64,000 bases of DNA from CAWINX01 sp963702055 (lineage in GTDB: Bacteria; Actinomycetota; Thermoleophilia; Solirubrobacterales; 70-9): NCBI GenBank assembly GCA_963702055.1, contig OY969702.1, forward strand, positions 1,054,001 through 1,118,000, read 5' to 3'. Positions 16,023-24,660 of the stretch are shown in pieces. How positions within the stretch are numbered: the first letter of the stretch is position 1; the number at the start of each line of letters is the position of its first letter. A model generated the notes under the pieces. It worked only from the letters and a program-made list of their open reading frames with translations, did no database searches and was not told the origin of the DNA. A program made the translations under genes and the position numbers.

Positions 16023-16380
16023 TGGAGGCGCCGAGAATCGAACTCGGGTGCCCGGCCGCGGTGCGAAGGTCTCTACAGGCATAGCCGGCGCTTGATTCTC
16101 GTCTCCCGGGGTCCGCGCCGGCGGGCACTGCGGGAGTCAAAGCCCTCTGAAATTTCCCCTGGTGGACGGGGCGATCCCCCCGGGTGAGCCCGTTTCTGAA
16201 GCCGGTGCCCCTCCCCACGGGCGAGGGAGGACCGACTCTCATCGCCTAGGTTCTAGCTAGGCAGCGAGGGCGAACTCATGGTCCGCACATATTGGTTTTT
16301 GCCGGTGTTTCACGAGGCCTCCGGCAACCTCGACCTGCAACCTTTCGCACGGATCGACCAGGTCGAAGCCTGTCGCCCCC
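16023..16380 (-). ncRNA. ssrA: Transfer-messenger RNA (tmRNA)
   Basis: One-piece tmRNA of about 358 nt that rescues stalled ribosomes with SmpB. The 5' end GGGGGCG (16380-16374) pairs with CGCCTCC (16030-16024), leaving discriminator A at 16023; CCA is not encoded. The T-arm reads GTTCGATTC. The 5' side has GACAGGCTTCGACCTGG, typical of tmRNAs. The tag reading frame (16286-16257) is GCG GAC CAT GAG TTC GCC CTC GCT GCC TAG, giving ADHEFALAA, whose ALAA end is the usual protease signal. The exact resume codon is inferred from that ending. Confidence 0.95.
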
Positions 16381-16425
16381 GTGCTATGTCTGGTTCGATT
16401 GTACGGTGCGAGTGGTGATTCTCGG

Positions 16426-17796
16426 ATGACGGAGACCGAATTCGACGCGATCGTGCTCGGCGCCGGCCCGGCCGGCGAGGTCTGCGCGGGGCGACTCGCC
16501 GACGACGGTCTCGAGGTGGCCCTGGTAGAGCAGGAGCTGGTCGGCGGCGAGTGCTCCTTCTACGCCTGCATGCCCTCGAAGGCGCTGCTGCGCCCCGGCG
16601 AACTGCTCGATGAGGCGCGCCGCGTGCCGGGGGCTTCCGCGGCGGTGACCGGGGAACTCGACCCCCAGGCGGTGCTCGACCGCCGCGACGAGGTGGTCCA
16701 CGACCTCGACGACAGCGGTCAGCTGCCCTGGCTCGAGGATCGTGGAGTCAAGCTGTTTCGCGGCGAGGGGAGACTGGTCGGTGAGCGGAGCGTGGCGGTC
16801 GGCGACGAAACGTTGCTCGCCCGCCGCGCCGTGATCGTCGCGACGGGCACCTCGGCCGCGATGCCGCCGATCGAGGGCCTCGACTCGGTGGAGGCTTGGA
16901 ACAACCGGCGCGGGACAACTTCGAAGCGGGTTCCCGCGAGCATGATCGTGCTTGGCGGCGGGCCGGTCGGGTCGGAGCTTGCCCTCGCCTGGTCCACCCT
17001 TGGCGCCACGATCACCCTGGTCGAGGGCGCCGAGCGGCTGCTGCCACGAGAAGAGCCCTTTGCCGGCGAGCAGGTCGCTTCCGCTCTCCAAGGGACTCAT
17101 GGGATAGACGTGCGAACCGACGTCCTGGCCAAACGAGTCAGCTCGACGGCAGAGGGCGTCGCCGTCGAGCTCGGAGACGGCGAGACGGTCGAGGCCGCCG
17201 AGATCCTCGTCGCGGTCGGTCGCAAGCCGCGCAGCGCCGACATCGGGCTGGAGTCGGTGGGCGTCGAGCCCGGCGGCTTTCTTGAAACCGACGACCGGCT
17301 GCGGGTCGGTGGGAGCGAGTGGCTCTACGCGATCGGCGACGTCAACGGCCGCGCCCTGCTCACCCACATGGGCAAGTACCAGGGTCGCATCGCCGCCGAC
17401 AACGTCCTCGGCCGCGAGGTGACGGCGATCGCCGAGGCGGTCGGATCGCCCCACGTCACCTTTACCGACCCTCAGGTCGCCGCGGTCGGTCTGACCCTGG
17501 AGGGAGCTCGGGAGAAGGGCATCGAGGCTCGCGCCGTCGACGCCGCCACCGACGGGACGGCGGGCGCCAGCTTTCAGGGCAAGGGAACCGGCGGGACCTC
17601 GCGGATCGTCGTCGACGAGCGGCGCGGGACGATCATCGGGGCGACCTTCGCCGGCTTCGAGACCGCCGACCTCCTGCACGCGGCGACCGTCGCCGTGATC
17701 GCGGAGGTCCCCATCGACCGCCTGCGCCACGCCGTCCCCAGCTTCCCCACCCGCAGCGAGGTCTGGCTAAATCTGCTCGAGGCCTACGGGCTCTGA
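16426..17796 (+). CDS. FAD-dependent disulfide oxidoreductase (Lpd/mercuric reductase-like)
   Basis: 456 residues from ATG 16426. FAD-binding GAGPAG (12-17), redox-active pair Cys43/Cys48 in GGECSFYACMPSK, NAD(P)-binding GGGPVGSELA and the second FAD motif YAIGDVNG are all present. The usual C-terminal HAHPT catalytic pair is replaced by HAVPSFPTRSE, so the classical His-Glu base is altered. It is therefore not safely named lipoamide dehydrogenase. It diverges from ssrA across only 45 bp. Confidence 0.85.
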   Translation: MTETEFDAIVLGAGPAGEVCAGRLADDGLEVALVEQELVGGECSFYACMPSKALLRPGELLDEARRVPGASAAVTGELDPQAVLDRRDEVVHDLDDSGQLPWLEDRGVKLFRGEGRLVGERSVAVGDETLLARRAVIVATGTSAAMPPIEGLDSVEAWNNRRGTTSKRVPASMIVLGGGPVGSELALAWSTLGATITLVEGAERLLPREEPFAGEQVASALQGTHGIDVRTDVLAKRVSSTAEGVAVELGDGETVEAAEILVAVGRKPRSADIGLESVGVEPGGFLETDDRLRVGGSEWLYAIGDVNGRALLTHMGKYQGRIAADNVLGREVTAIAEAVGSPHVTFTDPQVAAVGLTLEGAREKGIEARAVDAATDGTAGASFQGKGTGGTSRIVVDERRGTIIGATFAGFETADLLHAATVAVIAEVPIDRLRHAVPSFPTRSEVWLNLLEAYGL

Positions 17797-17806
17797 GCGA
17801 GGCTGT

Positions 17807-19459
17807 CTAAACGCGCGAGCGGCGCTTCAGGTCGTCCAGGACATCCTGGGGGAAGCCGGGAACCTGATCGAGGTCGTCGACCGAGCCGAAGCGACCGAGG
17901 CGCTCGCGCTGGGCGAGCAACCGCGTCGCCTGGGTAACCGAGAGGCCGTGCCCGCGCAGCTGCTCGAAGGTGACGGCATTGATGTCGATCGCGTCGCCCG
18001 CCGGCGGCGTCGCGGCTGTCGGCTGCTGGGCCGAGGGCGGGAAGGCCGGCGAAGGCTGTGGCGCGGCGGGAGGAGATTGCGGTGCAGGCGAGGGCTGCTG
18101 GAACGGCTGCTGGGGCGCAACGGCCGGGGGCGGTGGCTGAGGCGCCGGCGGAGTGAGGTTTTGGACGGACTGGGCGACCGCCTGCTCGGCCTCGGCGGCG
18201 CGTCGCTCGGCCTCCCTCGCCCGCTCTTCGGCCTGGGCGACGCTGTCGTGGATCTCGCGAAGGCGCCGCTCGCGGGCCGCCTCGTCGGCCTTCAGCTGGG
18301 CGAGGCGCTCTGCTTCGGCGGCGCGTTGCTCCGCCGCTTTGGTGCGCTCCTCGATCTGGCGCAAGCGCTCCTGGGCCGCCTCGAGCGCGCGGTCATTGGC
18401 CTCGCGCTCATTCTGTAGATGTTGCTCGGCCGCATGCAGGTCGACGGTTGGAGGGACGGGCTGTGACGGCGGCACAATCGGGGGCGCAGGCGGAACCGGC
18501 GGCTGCGCTTTCTGCTGCTCCGCTTCGCGCTGGAGCTGTTCGGCCGCCTGGTTGCGCTGGGCGGCCTCTGCCCGCATCCGTTCTTCCTCCTGGCGAATCT
18601 CCTCGACCCTTGAGCGAACCCGTTCCTCGGCAGCGGTCGGGGCGAGCGGAGGCGGCGCGAACGGGGGGACGGCCTCCATGGGAACCGGGGGCACCGGCTG
18701 AATCGGCGCGGGGGGTTGGATCGGCTGTTGTCCGAGGGGAGCGGGCGGCTGGGGCACTCCGAACGTCTGGCTCTCTCGCTGAAGCAGCTCGCGCTCCTGC
18801 GCGGCCCTGGAGGCGGCGAGCTGGCGCTCGGCCTTCGCCGCCTCCTTCTTCGCGCGCCGCTCGCCGCGACGTCCGGCGCCGGACGGCTTCGGGGGCCGCT
18901 GCCCCTTGCGTTTGGCCCTCTCTTCCTTGCGAAGCTTTGCCTGCTCCTGGCGCTCTTTGCGCAGCGCGACGCGCGCGGCACGCTGCTGCTCGCGGGCGAT
19001 CCGTCGTTTTTCCTTTGCGTTCTGAGGACCGGGGCCCGGAGGAGCCACCGGCGTCGGCCCCCCACCCGGCTGTGCCGCCGACGGCGTCGGTTCCGGCGTC
19101 GGCGCGGCGGGCGGGACGGCGCGCATCTCGGCGGTCTGCGCGGCGGCGGAGGGTTGCGCTTTCGCGTCGGCGGCTGTCGCGGCCGCCGCGGCGGCGGGAG
19201 TTCCAGGGGCGGCGGGCGGCTGCCGGCCGGCGGCGGCCTTCTTTTTCTCCTTCTCCTTGGCGCGGCGCTGGGTGACGCTGATCACCAGCAGGAGCAGGAG
19301 GATCGCGGCGAGCAGGCCGGCTACGAAGTACTGGATGTGGTCGCTGACGAAGTTCCCCGCCTTGCTGGGGAAGGAGTCGGCCTGCGCCTGGGCGGGAACG
19401 ATCAGGGCCATCGCGACGAGTCCGGAAATGGATACCAGCGGGGCAAGACGTGTGCGCAT
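17807..19459 (-). CDS. Membrane-anchored coiled-coil protein with ComEA-like HhH domain
   Basis: 550 residues from ATG 19459 (GAGG just upstream; a GTG at 19477 is less likely). Order: signal-like segment (about 5-28), membrane helix (about 43-62), Lys-rich patch, long Ala/Pro/Gln low-complexity region, charged coiled coil of AEERAREAERRAAEAE type (about 270-410), Pro-rich linker, and a C-terminal helix-hairpin-helix unit (about 488-550, DINAVTFEQLRGHGLS and VPGFPQDVLDDL). HhH units of this type bind DNA in ComEA. Whether this faces outside the cell or inside is not clear. Function unknown. Confidence 0.7.
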   Translation of the reverse strand: MRTRLAPLVSISGLVAMALIVPAQAQADSFPSKAGNFVSDHIQYFVAGLLAAILLLLLVISVTQRRAKEKEKKKAAAGRQPPAAPGTPAAAAAATAADAKAQPSAAAQTAEMRAVPPAAPTPEPTPSAAQPGGGPTPVAPPGPGPQNAKEKRRIAREQQRAARVALRKERQEQAKLRKEERAKRKGQRPPKPSGAGRRGERRAKKEAAKAERQLAASRAAQERELLQRESQTFGVPQPPAPLGQQPIQPPAPIQPVPPVPMEAVPPFAPPPLAPTAAEERVRSRVEEIRQEEERMRAEAAQRNQAAEQLQREAEQQKAQPPVPPAPPIVPPSQPVPPTVDLHAAEQHLQNEREANDRALEAAQERLRQIEERTKAAEQRAAEAERLAQLKADEAARERRLREIHDSVAQAEERAREAERRAAEAEQAVAQSVQNLTPPAPQPPPPAVAPQQPFQQPSPAPQSPPAAPQPSPAFPPSAQQPTAATPPAGDAIDINAVTFEQLRGHGLSVTQATRLLAQRERLGRFGSVDDLDQVPGFPQDVLDDLKRRSRV

Positions 19460-19484
19460 GCCCTCGAATCCTTTCACATAGCGG

Positions 19485-19961
19485 CTATCTCATCCTGCCC
19501 TTGAACTCACGCTCCACCTCGCGACGGACGTCGCGATCGGCGATCTCGCGGCGCCGGTCGCGGCCCTCCTTGTTGCGAGCCAGCGCCAGCTCGACCTTGG
19601 CGCGCGGGCCCTTGAAGTAGATGCGAGTGGGAACCAACGTCAGGCCCTTCTGGGCCGTCTTGCCGACCAACCGCTCGATCTCCGCTCGGTGCAGGAGCAA
19701 CTTGCGGGGCCGCTCCGGCTCGTGGTTCTCCCTGCTGGCCGGCGCGTAGGGGGGGATGTGGAGGTTGCGGAGCCAGACTTCGCCGTCCTCGACCACCGCG
19801 TAGGCGTCGGTCATCTGGGCCTTCCCGCCGCGCAGTGACTTCACCTCCGTGCCCCGTAGCTCAATCCCGGCCTCCATCTTCTCGACCAGCTCGAAGCGAT
19901 GGCGCGCGCGTCGGTTGGTCGCGATGTCGCCGGATGCGGGTAGACGTTGCTTCTTAGCCAC
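19485..19961 (-). CDS. smpB: SsrA-binding protein SmpB
   Basis: 158-residue tmRNA partner that places tmRNA in stalled ribosomes. It shows the family opening ATNRRARHRFELVEKMEAGI, the GTEVKSLR motif and the basic C-terminal tail RRREIADRDVRRE. The start overlaps the end of the RNase R gene by 8 nt, so the two are co-expressed. The ssrA gene lies about 3.1 kb away. Confidence 0.97.
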   Translation of the reverse strand: MAKKQRLPASGDIATNRRARHRFELVEKMEAGIELRGTEVKSLRGGKAQMTDAYAVVEDGEVWLRNLHIPPYAPASRENHEPERPRKLLLHRAEIERLVGKTAQKGLTLVPTRIYFKGPRAKVELALARNKEGRDRRREIADRDVRREVEREFKGRMR

Positions 19962-21519
19962 CGGCCGGCTCCAGGTCGACGCGGCCCCGTGGCGCCTCCA
20001 CCCCGACCACCTTGGCCGCGATCGGGTCGCCGAGCCGCACCCGCTTTCCCGAGCGGGTTCCGACCAGCGCCGTCTCGGTCTCGTTCAGCTCGAAGCGATC
20101 CGCCCGCATCAGGCGGGCCGGCACGAAGCCCTCGTAGACGTCTCCCAGCTCGCCGCCGAAGGCAACGAAGGCGCCACCCCGGATCACTCCCGAAACCTCG
20201 CCTTCGAACTCGGTCTCCGGGCCTCGCTCGAGCAGCTCGCGGCCGAGCAGGTAGGCGGCGCAGACGTCGTCGGCGTGGCGCTCGATCTTGGCCGACTCGC
20301 GCTCGCGCTCGGAGCAATGGACGGCGACGTCGCGAGCCTCCGCTCGGCGCGGCGCCTCCTCCCCCTCCCCCAGCGCCGCCAGCAGCGCCCGGTGGACGAC
20401 CAGGTCGGGATAGCGGCGGATCGGCGAGGTGAAATGGCAGTAGGCGGGACTGCCGAGACCGGCGTGACCGCTGTTGCTCTCGCTGTATTGGGCCTGTTTG
20501 AGGGAACGGAGCACGAGCGATGTATACGCCTCGCGGCCGTGCCCACGACGCGCGGCCTCCCGCCTCACCAGGCGACTCGCCTCGGCGGCGACCTCCCCCG
20601 CCTCACGGGGGGAGATCCCCGCCCGCAGCGGCGGAGTCGGCACCCCAAGGGAGTGAAGCTGGGCGATCAGCCTCTCGATCCGGGGCGGGTCCGGCTGGGC
20701 GTGGACCCGGTAGATCGCGGCCACGCGCTTGCGCTCCAGCAGTTGGGCGACCTGCTCGTTGGCGAGGATCATCAGCCGTTCGATCAACCGGTGCGCCTCG
20801 GTCTGGGGCACCGCCCGGGCGCCGACCACGTTGCCGGCGGAGTCGAAGCGAAACTCGGGCTCGAAGGACTCGATGTCGAGGTTGGTGGTTCCGCGCCGCT
20901 CGCCCAGGGCAGCGGCGACGTCGCGCGCCACGGCCAGCGGCTCGGCGACGACCTCCGGCGCCTGCGCCCGCCCGGCGAAGATCACGTCGAGCTGGTCGTA
21001 GTCGAGCCGGGCGTTGGAGCGAATCAAGCTGCGATAGAAGCCCGCCGAGCGCGGTGTCCCGCCCGGCCCCAGCTCGATCTCCGCGGTGACCGCGAAGCGC
21101 TCGACGCCAGGGGCCAGGCTGCAGGCCTCGCTGCTCAAGGCGTGGGGAAGCATCGGCTCCACCGCGCCGGGGGCGTAGGTGCTGTTGGCGCGCCGCGCCG
21201 CCTCGAGGTCGAGACGGGAGCCGGGACGCACGTGGGCCGCGACGTCGGCGATGTGGACCCAGACGCGAGCCCCGTCGCCCTCCCGTCGCGCCGAGACGGC
21301 ATCGTCGAAGTCCCGCGCCGTGGCGGGGTCGACGGTGAAGGTCGGCAGCTCCGTGAGGTCGCGCCGCGCCGCGCCGCGCTCGCCGGCGGCGCCCGCCGCC
21401 TCCCTCGCCTCATTCTCCAGCCTGGCGCCGAAACCGCGGCGCCCAAGACGCTCACGCAGCAGGGCCTCGACCACGTCGCGCGCCCGCCGAGGCGAACCGC
21501 CTCCCCGGCGCCGGCTCAA
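19954..21519 (-). CDS. rnr: RNase R/RNase II-type exoribonuclease, short form
   Basis: 3'-5' exoribonuclease of 521 residues. The RNB catalytic domain (about 60-385) has the metal-binding DFDD near residue 70, and a C-terminal S1 domain (about 425-515) follows. It lacks the long N-terminal cold-shock domains of E. coli RNase R (about 810 residues), so it is a short variant. The TTG start (21519) leaves only about 50 residues before the RNB domain. Overlap with smpB fits the known tie between RNase R and tmRNA-mediated decay. A 45-bp palindrome sits between it and ctpA. Confidence 0.88.
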   Translation of the reverse strand: MSRRRGGGSPRRARDVVEALLRERLGRRGFGARLENEAREAAGAAGERGAARRDLTELPTFTVDPATARDFDDAVSARREGDGARVWVHIADVAAHVRPGSRLDLEAARRANSTYAPGAVEPMLPHALSSEACSLAPGVERFAVTAEIELGPGGTPRSAGFYRSLIRSNARLDYDQLDVIFAGRAQAPEVVAEPLAVARDVAAALGERRGTTNLDIESFEPEFRFDSAGNVVGARAVPQTEAHRLIERLMILANEQVAQLLERKRVAAIYRVHAQPDPPRIERLIAQLHSLGVPTPPLRAGISPREAGEVAAEASRLVRREAARRGHGREAYTSLVLRSLKQAQYSESNSGHAGLGSPAYCHFTSPIRRYPDLVVHRALLAALGEGEEAPRRAEARDVAVHCSERERESAKIERHADDVCAAYLLGRELLERGPETEFEGEVSGVIRGGAFVAFGGELGDVYEGFVPARLMRADRFELNETETALVGTRSGKRVRLGDPIAAKVVGVEAPRGRVDLEPAGG

Positions 21520-21530
21520 AACCCCACGCT

Positions 21531-21575
21531 CCGCTGTTCTTTTCCCGGGTATAGAAGGGAAAAGGAACAGTGGAA
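21531..21575. repeat. 45-bp dispersed palindrome, copy 1
   Basis: CCGCTGTTCTTTTCCC (21531-21546) pairs with GGGAAAAGGAACAGTGG (21557-21573) with one bulge. It matches the element at 56871 at 38 of 45 positions in the same orientation, including the CCGGGTAT loop region and the AAAGGAACAGTGGAA end. It begins 3 nt after the ctpA stop. Confidence 0.7.
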
Positions 21576-21577
21576 GC

Positions 21578-22759
21578 TCATTGTCGGGCGGCGAGGACGT
21601 GTAACGCGCGCCGCAGGCCCTCGTCCGCGGCGGTCCCGGGCACGTCGCTCGCCCGCACGTCGGGGCGAATTCCCTTGCCGGCCAGGTTGACTCCGGTCGG
21701 CGTGAAGTACTCGCCGATCGTCAACTTCAGGGCGCCGCCGTTGGAGAGCCCGACCTCCTGCTGGAAGACGCCCTTGCCGTAGGAACGGGTGCCGACCACG
21801 GTCGCGCCCGCCTGGTCGGCGAGGGCCGCGGTGAGAATCTCCGCCGCGGACGCCGTATTGCGGTCGATCAGCACCACCAGCGGCCGCCGCGGCAGCTCGT
21901 CGCCGACCGCCTTGTAGACCGCATGGCCCTGGGTACGCGAGTCGGTGGAGACGACGACCTTGCCCTTCGGCATGAAGAGGCTCGCCGCGAGCACCGCCTC
22001 CTCGAGCAGGCCGCCGCCGTTGCCGCGCAGGTCCAAGACGATCCCCTGCGCCCCCCTCCGCTCGACCCGCTCGATCGCCTTGCGCAGGGCGGCATGGGAG
22101 CCGTCGGTGAAGCTGTCGAACCTCACGTAGCCGAGCCTGTGGCCGCCGACGCGCTCGATCCGGGTGGAGGTGATCGGGGTCTCGATCTCGGCCCGGGTGA
22201 CGCGAACGCTGCGCGTCTTCCCGGTCTTCGGGTTCCGCACGCCGAGCGTCACCTGGGTCCCCTCGGGACCGACGATCCTGTTTTTGGCCGCGACGATGTT
22301 CTCGCCGGCGATCGAGTGGCCGTCGACCGAGACGATCACCTCGCCGGCGGAGATTCCCGCTTTCGCCGCCGGCGAGCCTCCGAAGACGCGAGCGGCCAGC
22401 AGGCCTCGCTTCACCGAGCTGATCTCGATCCCGACCCCGGAGAAGCGGCCGCTGATCTCCTCGTCGAAAGCCTTCACCGCCTTCGGCGAGAAGTAGTCCG
22501 AGAAGCGGTCGTGGAAGTGGCGGCGAAGCCCCTGGACCATCCCGCTCAGGGAGGAGTCGATCAGCCTGCCCTGGGTGACGGAGCGGTAGTAGTTGTCCTG
22601 GATCAGCTCGGTCGCCTCGGCGGTGAGGCCGGCGGAGGAGTCGACGAAGCGGTCGCGGAGGAAGCCGGGCAGCTTTCCCGGGTGCCCGCCGAGCCAGAGC
22701 CCCGCGCAAAGCACCGCGACGAAGGCGACCACCAGAGTCGCGACCCTTCCCGCCCTCAT
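21578..22759 (-). CDS. C-terminal processing protease, S41 family (CtpA-like)
   Basis: 393-residue exported serine protease. There is an N-terminal membrane helix (about 5-24), a PDZ domain (about 105-185, FSGVGIEI), and the S41 protease core with catalytic Ser304 in NTASAAEI and Lys329 in SYGKGVFQ. Such enzymes trim the C-termini of envelope proteins. It lies immediately downstream of ftsX, and its gene may be in the ftsEX transcript; related actinobacteria keep a similar order. Confidence 0.92.
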   Translation of the reverse strand: MRAGRVATLVVAFVAVLCAGLWLGGHPGKLPGFLRDRFVDSSAGLTAEATELIQDNYYRSVTQGRLIDSSLSGMVQGLRRHFHDRFSDYFSPKAVKAFDEEISGRFSGVGIEISSVKRGLLAARVFGGSPAAKAGISAGEVIVSVDGHSIAGENIVAAKNRIVGPEGTQVTLGVRNPKTGKTRSVRVTRAEIETPITSTRIERVGGHRLGYVRFDSFTDGSHAALRKAIERVERRGAQGIVLDLRGNGGGLLEEAVLAASLFMPKGKVVVSTDSRTQGHAVYKAVGDELPRRPLVVLIDRNTASAAEILTAALADQAGATVVGTRSYGKGVFQQEVGLSNGGALKLTIGEYFTPTGVNLAGKGIRPDVRASDVPGTAADEGLRRALHVLAARQ

Positions 22760-22772
22760 GTGACGAGGCCCC

Positions 22773-23681
22773 TCAGACCTTCAGGAAACGCCGCAACGTG
22801 ATGCCGGAGCCGAGCGCCGAAACGAGCACGGCGGCGCCGAAGAGGATGCCGACCAGGAGCGGGAACGAGAGCGTGCTGTTGTTCTGCGCCGCGAGGAAGG
22901 AGAACGTGTTGCTCAGCGGGTCGACGATGGTGATCTTGCCCAGCCACAGTATGAGTATGGCCACCAGGCCGCCCGTGAAGCCGACCACGACGCCCTCGAT
23001 CATGAACGGCCAGCGGATGAACCAGCGGGTCGCGCCGACCAGCCGCATCACCTCCACCTCGCGGCGGCGGGTGTAGATCGAGAGGCGGATCGTGTTGCCG
23101 ACCAGCATCAGCGAAGCGATGATCAACAGCACGGTTATCACCGTCAGCACGATCTTCAACGCGCCGGTCACCTGTTCGATCTTCTGCGAGGCTTGCTGTG
23201 GGTCGAAGGTCTTTTCGATGATCGACGAAATCGGCTTCGGCTTCCCATTGGGGCCCGGCGGGATGATCGCCGCACGGATCGAAGCGAGGTTCGAGGCGTC
23301 ATCGGCCTTGATCTCGAAACTCGCGGGCAGCGGGTTGGAGTGAAGCTGCGCAAGGATGGTCTTGTCCTTCAACGAATCCCGCAGGTCGTTCAGGGCTTGC
23401 TGCTTGGTGATGAACGTGACCGCGGCGACGTGGGGAATCTGGTCGAGGCGCTGTCGCAGAGCCGAGATGTCCGCTTGAGTCGCATCGTCGTAGAGGGCGA
23501 CCTGGAAATCGAGCTGGCTGCGAATCTCGTTGCTCTTCGCCTGAGTGGTCTGGAAGACGGGGATCAGCACGCCGAGCAGGATCACTGTGACGACCGTGGT
23601 GACGATCGCCGCCGTGCTCGGCGCCGCGTTGCGCCGCAGGGCCCGGAAGGCCTCTCGGGTGAAGAAGGCGAGCCTGGTCAT
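22773..23681 (-). CDS. ftsX: Cell division ABC permease FtsX
   Basis: 302 residues, with four membrane helices (about 24-45, 182-204, 232-256, 275-297) and a large outer loop between the first two, as in FtsX. With FtsE it couples ATP hydrolysis to peptidoglycan hydrolase activation at the division site. The conserved MRLVGATRWFIRWPF segment follows helix 2. The ATG overlaps the ftsE stop by 4 nt (ATGA). The outer loop has a Pro/Gly-rich insert near residue 130. Confidence 0.95.
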   Translation of the reverse strand: MTRLAFFTREAFRALRRNAAPSTAAIVTTVVTVILLGVLIPVFQTTQAKSNEIRSQLDFQVALYDDATQADISALRQRLDQIPHVAAVTFITKQQALNDLRDSLKDKTILAQLHSNPLPASFEIKADDASNLASIRAAIIPPGPNGKPKPISSIIEKTFDPQQASQKIEQVTGALKIVLTVITVLLIIASLMLVGNTIRLSIYTRRREVEVMRLVGATRWFIRWPFMIEGVVVGFTGGLVAILILWLGKITIVDPLSNTFSFLAAQNNSTLSFPLLVGILFGAAVLVSALGSGITLRRFLKV

Positions 23682-24529
23682 CGGAAGAAGGGGTCGTGCG
23701 CGTCGTGGCCGTTGGTCTGACCCTCGGGACCGACCCCCATCTCGGCCCGCATCCGCAGGCCGAACTCGGTGGTCGACTCCTCGGTGTAGCCGCCGCTGAC
23801 CTCGTCGCGGACGACGCGGCCCTCGTAGAGCTCGATCACGCGGCGGCGCATGTTGTCGACCATCTCGCGGTCGTGGGTGACGACGACGACCGTCGTGCCG
23901 GTCTTGTTGATCCGGTAGAGCAGCTGCATCACCCCGATCGACGTCACCGGGTCGAGGTTGCCGCTCGGCTCGTCGGCGAGCAGCAGCGGCGGGTGGTTGA
24001 CGAAGGCGCGGGCGACGGAGACGCGCTGCTGCTCGCCGCCGGAGAGCTGGTCGGGGTAACTGTGGAGCTTGGTAGAGAGGCCGACGAGTCTCAGCGTCTG
24101 GGGAACCTGCTCGCGAATCTCGGCCCGGCTGGCGCCGATCACCTGCAGCGCGTAGGCGACGTTGTCGTAGACGGTGCGGTCGGGCAGCAGCTTGAAGTCC
24201 TGGAAGACGGTGCCGATGTTGCGTCGCAGCTGAGGGATTTTCTTCTCTGACAGGGCGCCGATGTCGCGGCCGGCGATCTTGACGCTGCCCTCGGTCGCGG
24301 TCAGCTCGCGGATCAGCATCTTGATCAGCGTCGACTTGCCGCAACCGGTCGGGCCGACCAGGAAGACGAATTCGCCGCGGTTGACCGCCAGCGAGACGCG
24401 GTCGAGCGCCATGTGGCCACCGGGGTAGACCTTGGTGACATCGCTCAGCTCGATGATCGGCCGGCCACCCTTGCGGGGCCGCTTCGGCTCATCGCCTTGC
24501 TGCTTGGATCGCTTTCTCGCTCTGGCCAT
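23678..24529 (-). CDS. ftsE: Cell division ATP-binding protein FtsE
   Basis: ABC ATPase partner of FtsX. Walker A GPTGCGKST, signature LSGGEQQR and Walker B LLLADEPSGNLD are present. From ATG 24529 it is 283 residues, longer than E. coli FtsE (222) because of a Lys/Arg-rich N-terminus of about 25 residues and a C-terminal tail of about 40 residues. AAGGA lies about 10 nt upstream of this ATG; an in-frame start at 24574 is possible. It is preceded by three 11-bp direct repeats. Confidence 0.95.
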   Translation of the reverse strand: MARARKRSKQQGDEPKRPRKGGRPIIELSDVTKVYPGGHMALDRVSLAVNRGEFVFLVGPTGCGKSTLIKMLIRELTATEGSVKIAGRDIGALSEKKIPQLRRNIGTVFQDFKLLPDRTVYDNVAYALQVIGASRAEIREQVPQTLRLVGLSTKLHSYPDQLSGGEQQRVSVARAFVNHPPLLLADEPSGNLDPVTSIGVMQLLYRINKTGTTVVVVTHDREMVDNMRRRVIELYEGRVVRDEVSGGYTEESTTEFGLRMRAEMGVGPEGQTNGHDAHDPFFR

Positions 24530-24602
24530 GCCGGGGGGTCCTTCTGCGGACACAGGGTGACTCCTGCGCGTCATCGGGCGCGCAATACCCCGCCCACAAA
24601 AG

Positions 24603-24632
24603 TTGGCGAAACCTTAGCGGATTGTTAGCGGA
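24603..24632 (-). promoter_or_regulatory. Three 11-bp direct repeats upstream of ftsE
   Basis: On the plus strand TTGGCGAA (24603), TTAGCGGA (24614) and TTAGCGGA (24625) are exactly 11 bp apart, about 75-105 bp upstream of the ftsE start. Tandem 11-bp spacing is typical of OmpR-family response regulators. The core differs from the TTYAC unit near pstS, so another regulator (for example an MtrA/WalR-like one) is more likely. Confidence 0.5.
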
Positions 24633-24660
24633 CGTTCGTAATTACCGAGGCGCGAGCTTC

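Noticed and set aside
18448..19275. Plus-strand Ala/Pro/Arg-rich open frame opposite the coiled-coil gene
   Set aside because: Low-complexity mirror of the Ala/Pro/Gln repeats; no start context or domain.
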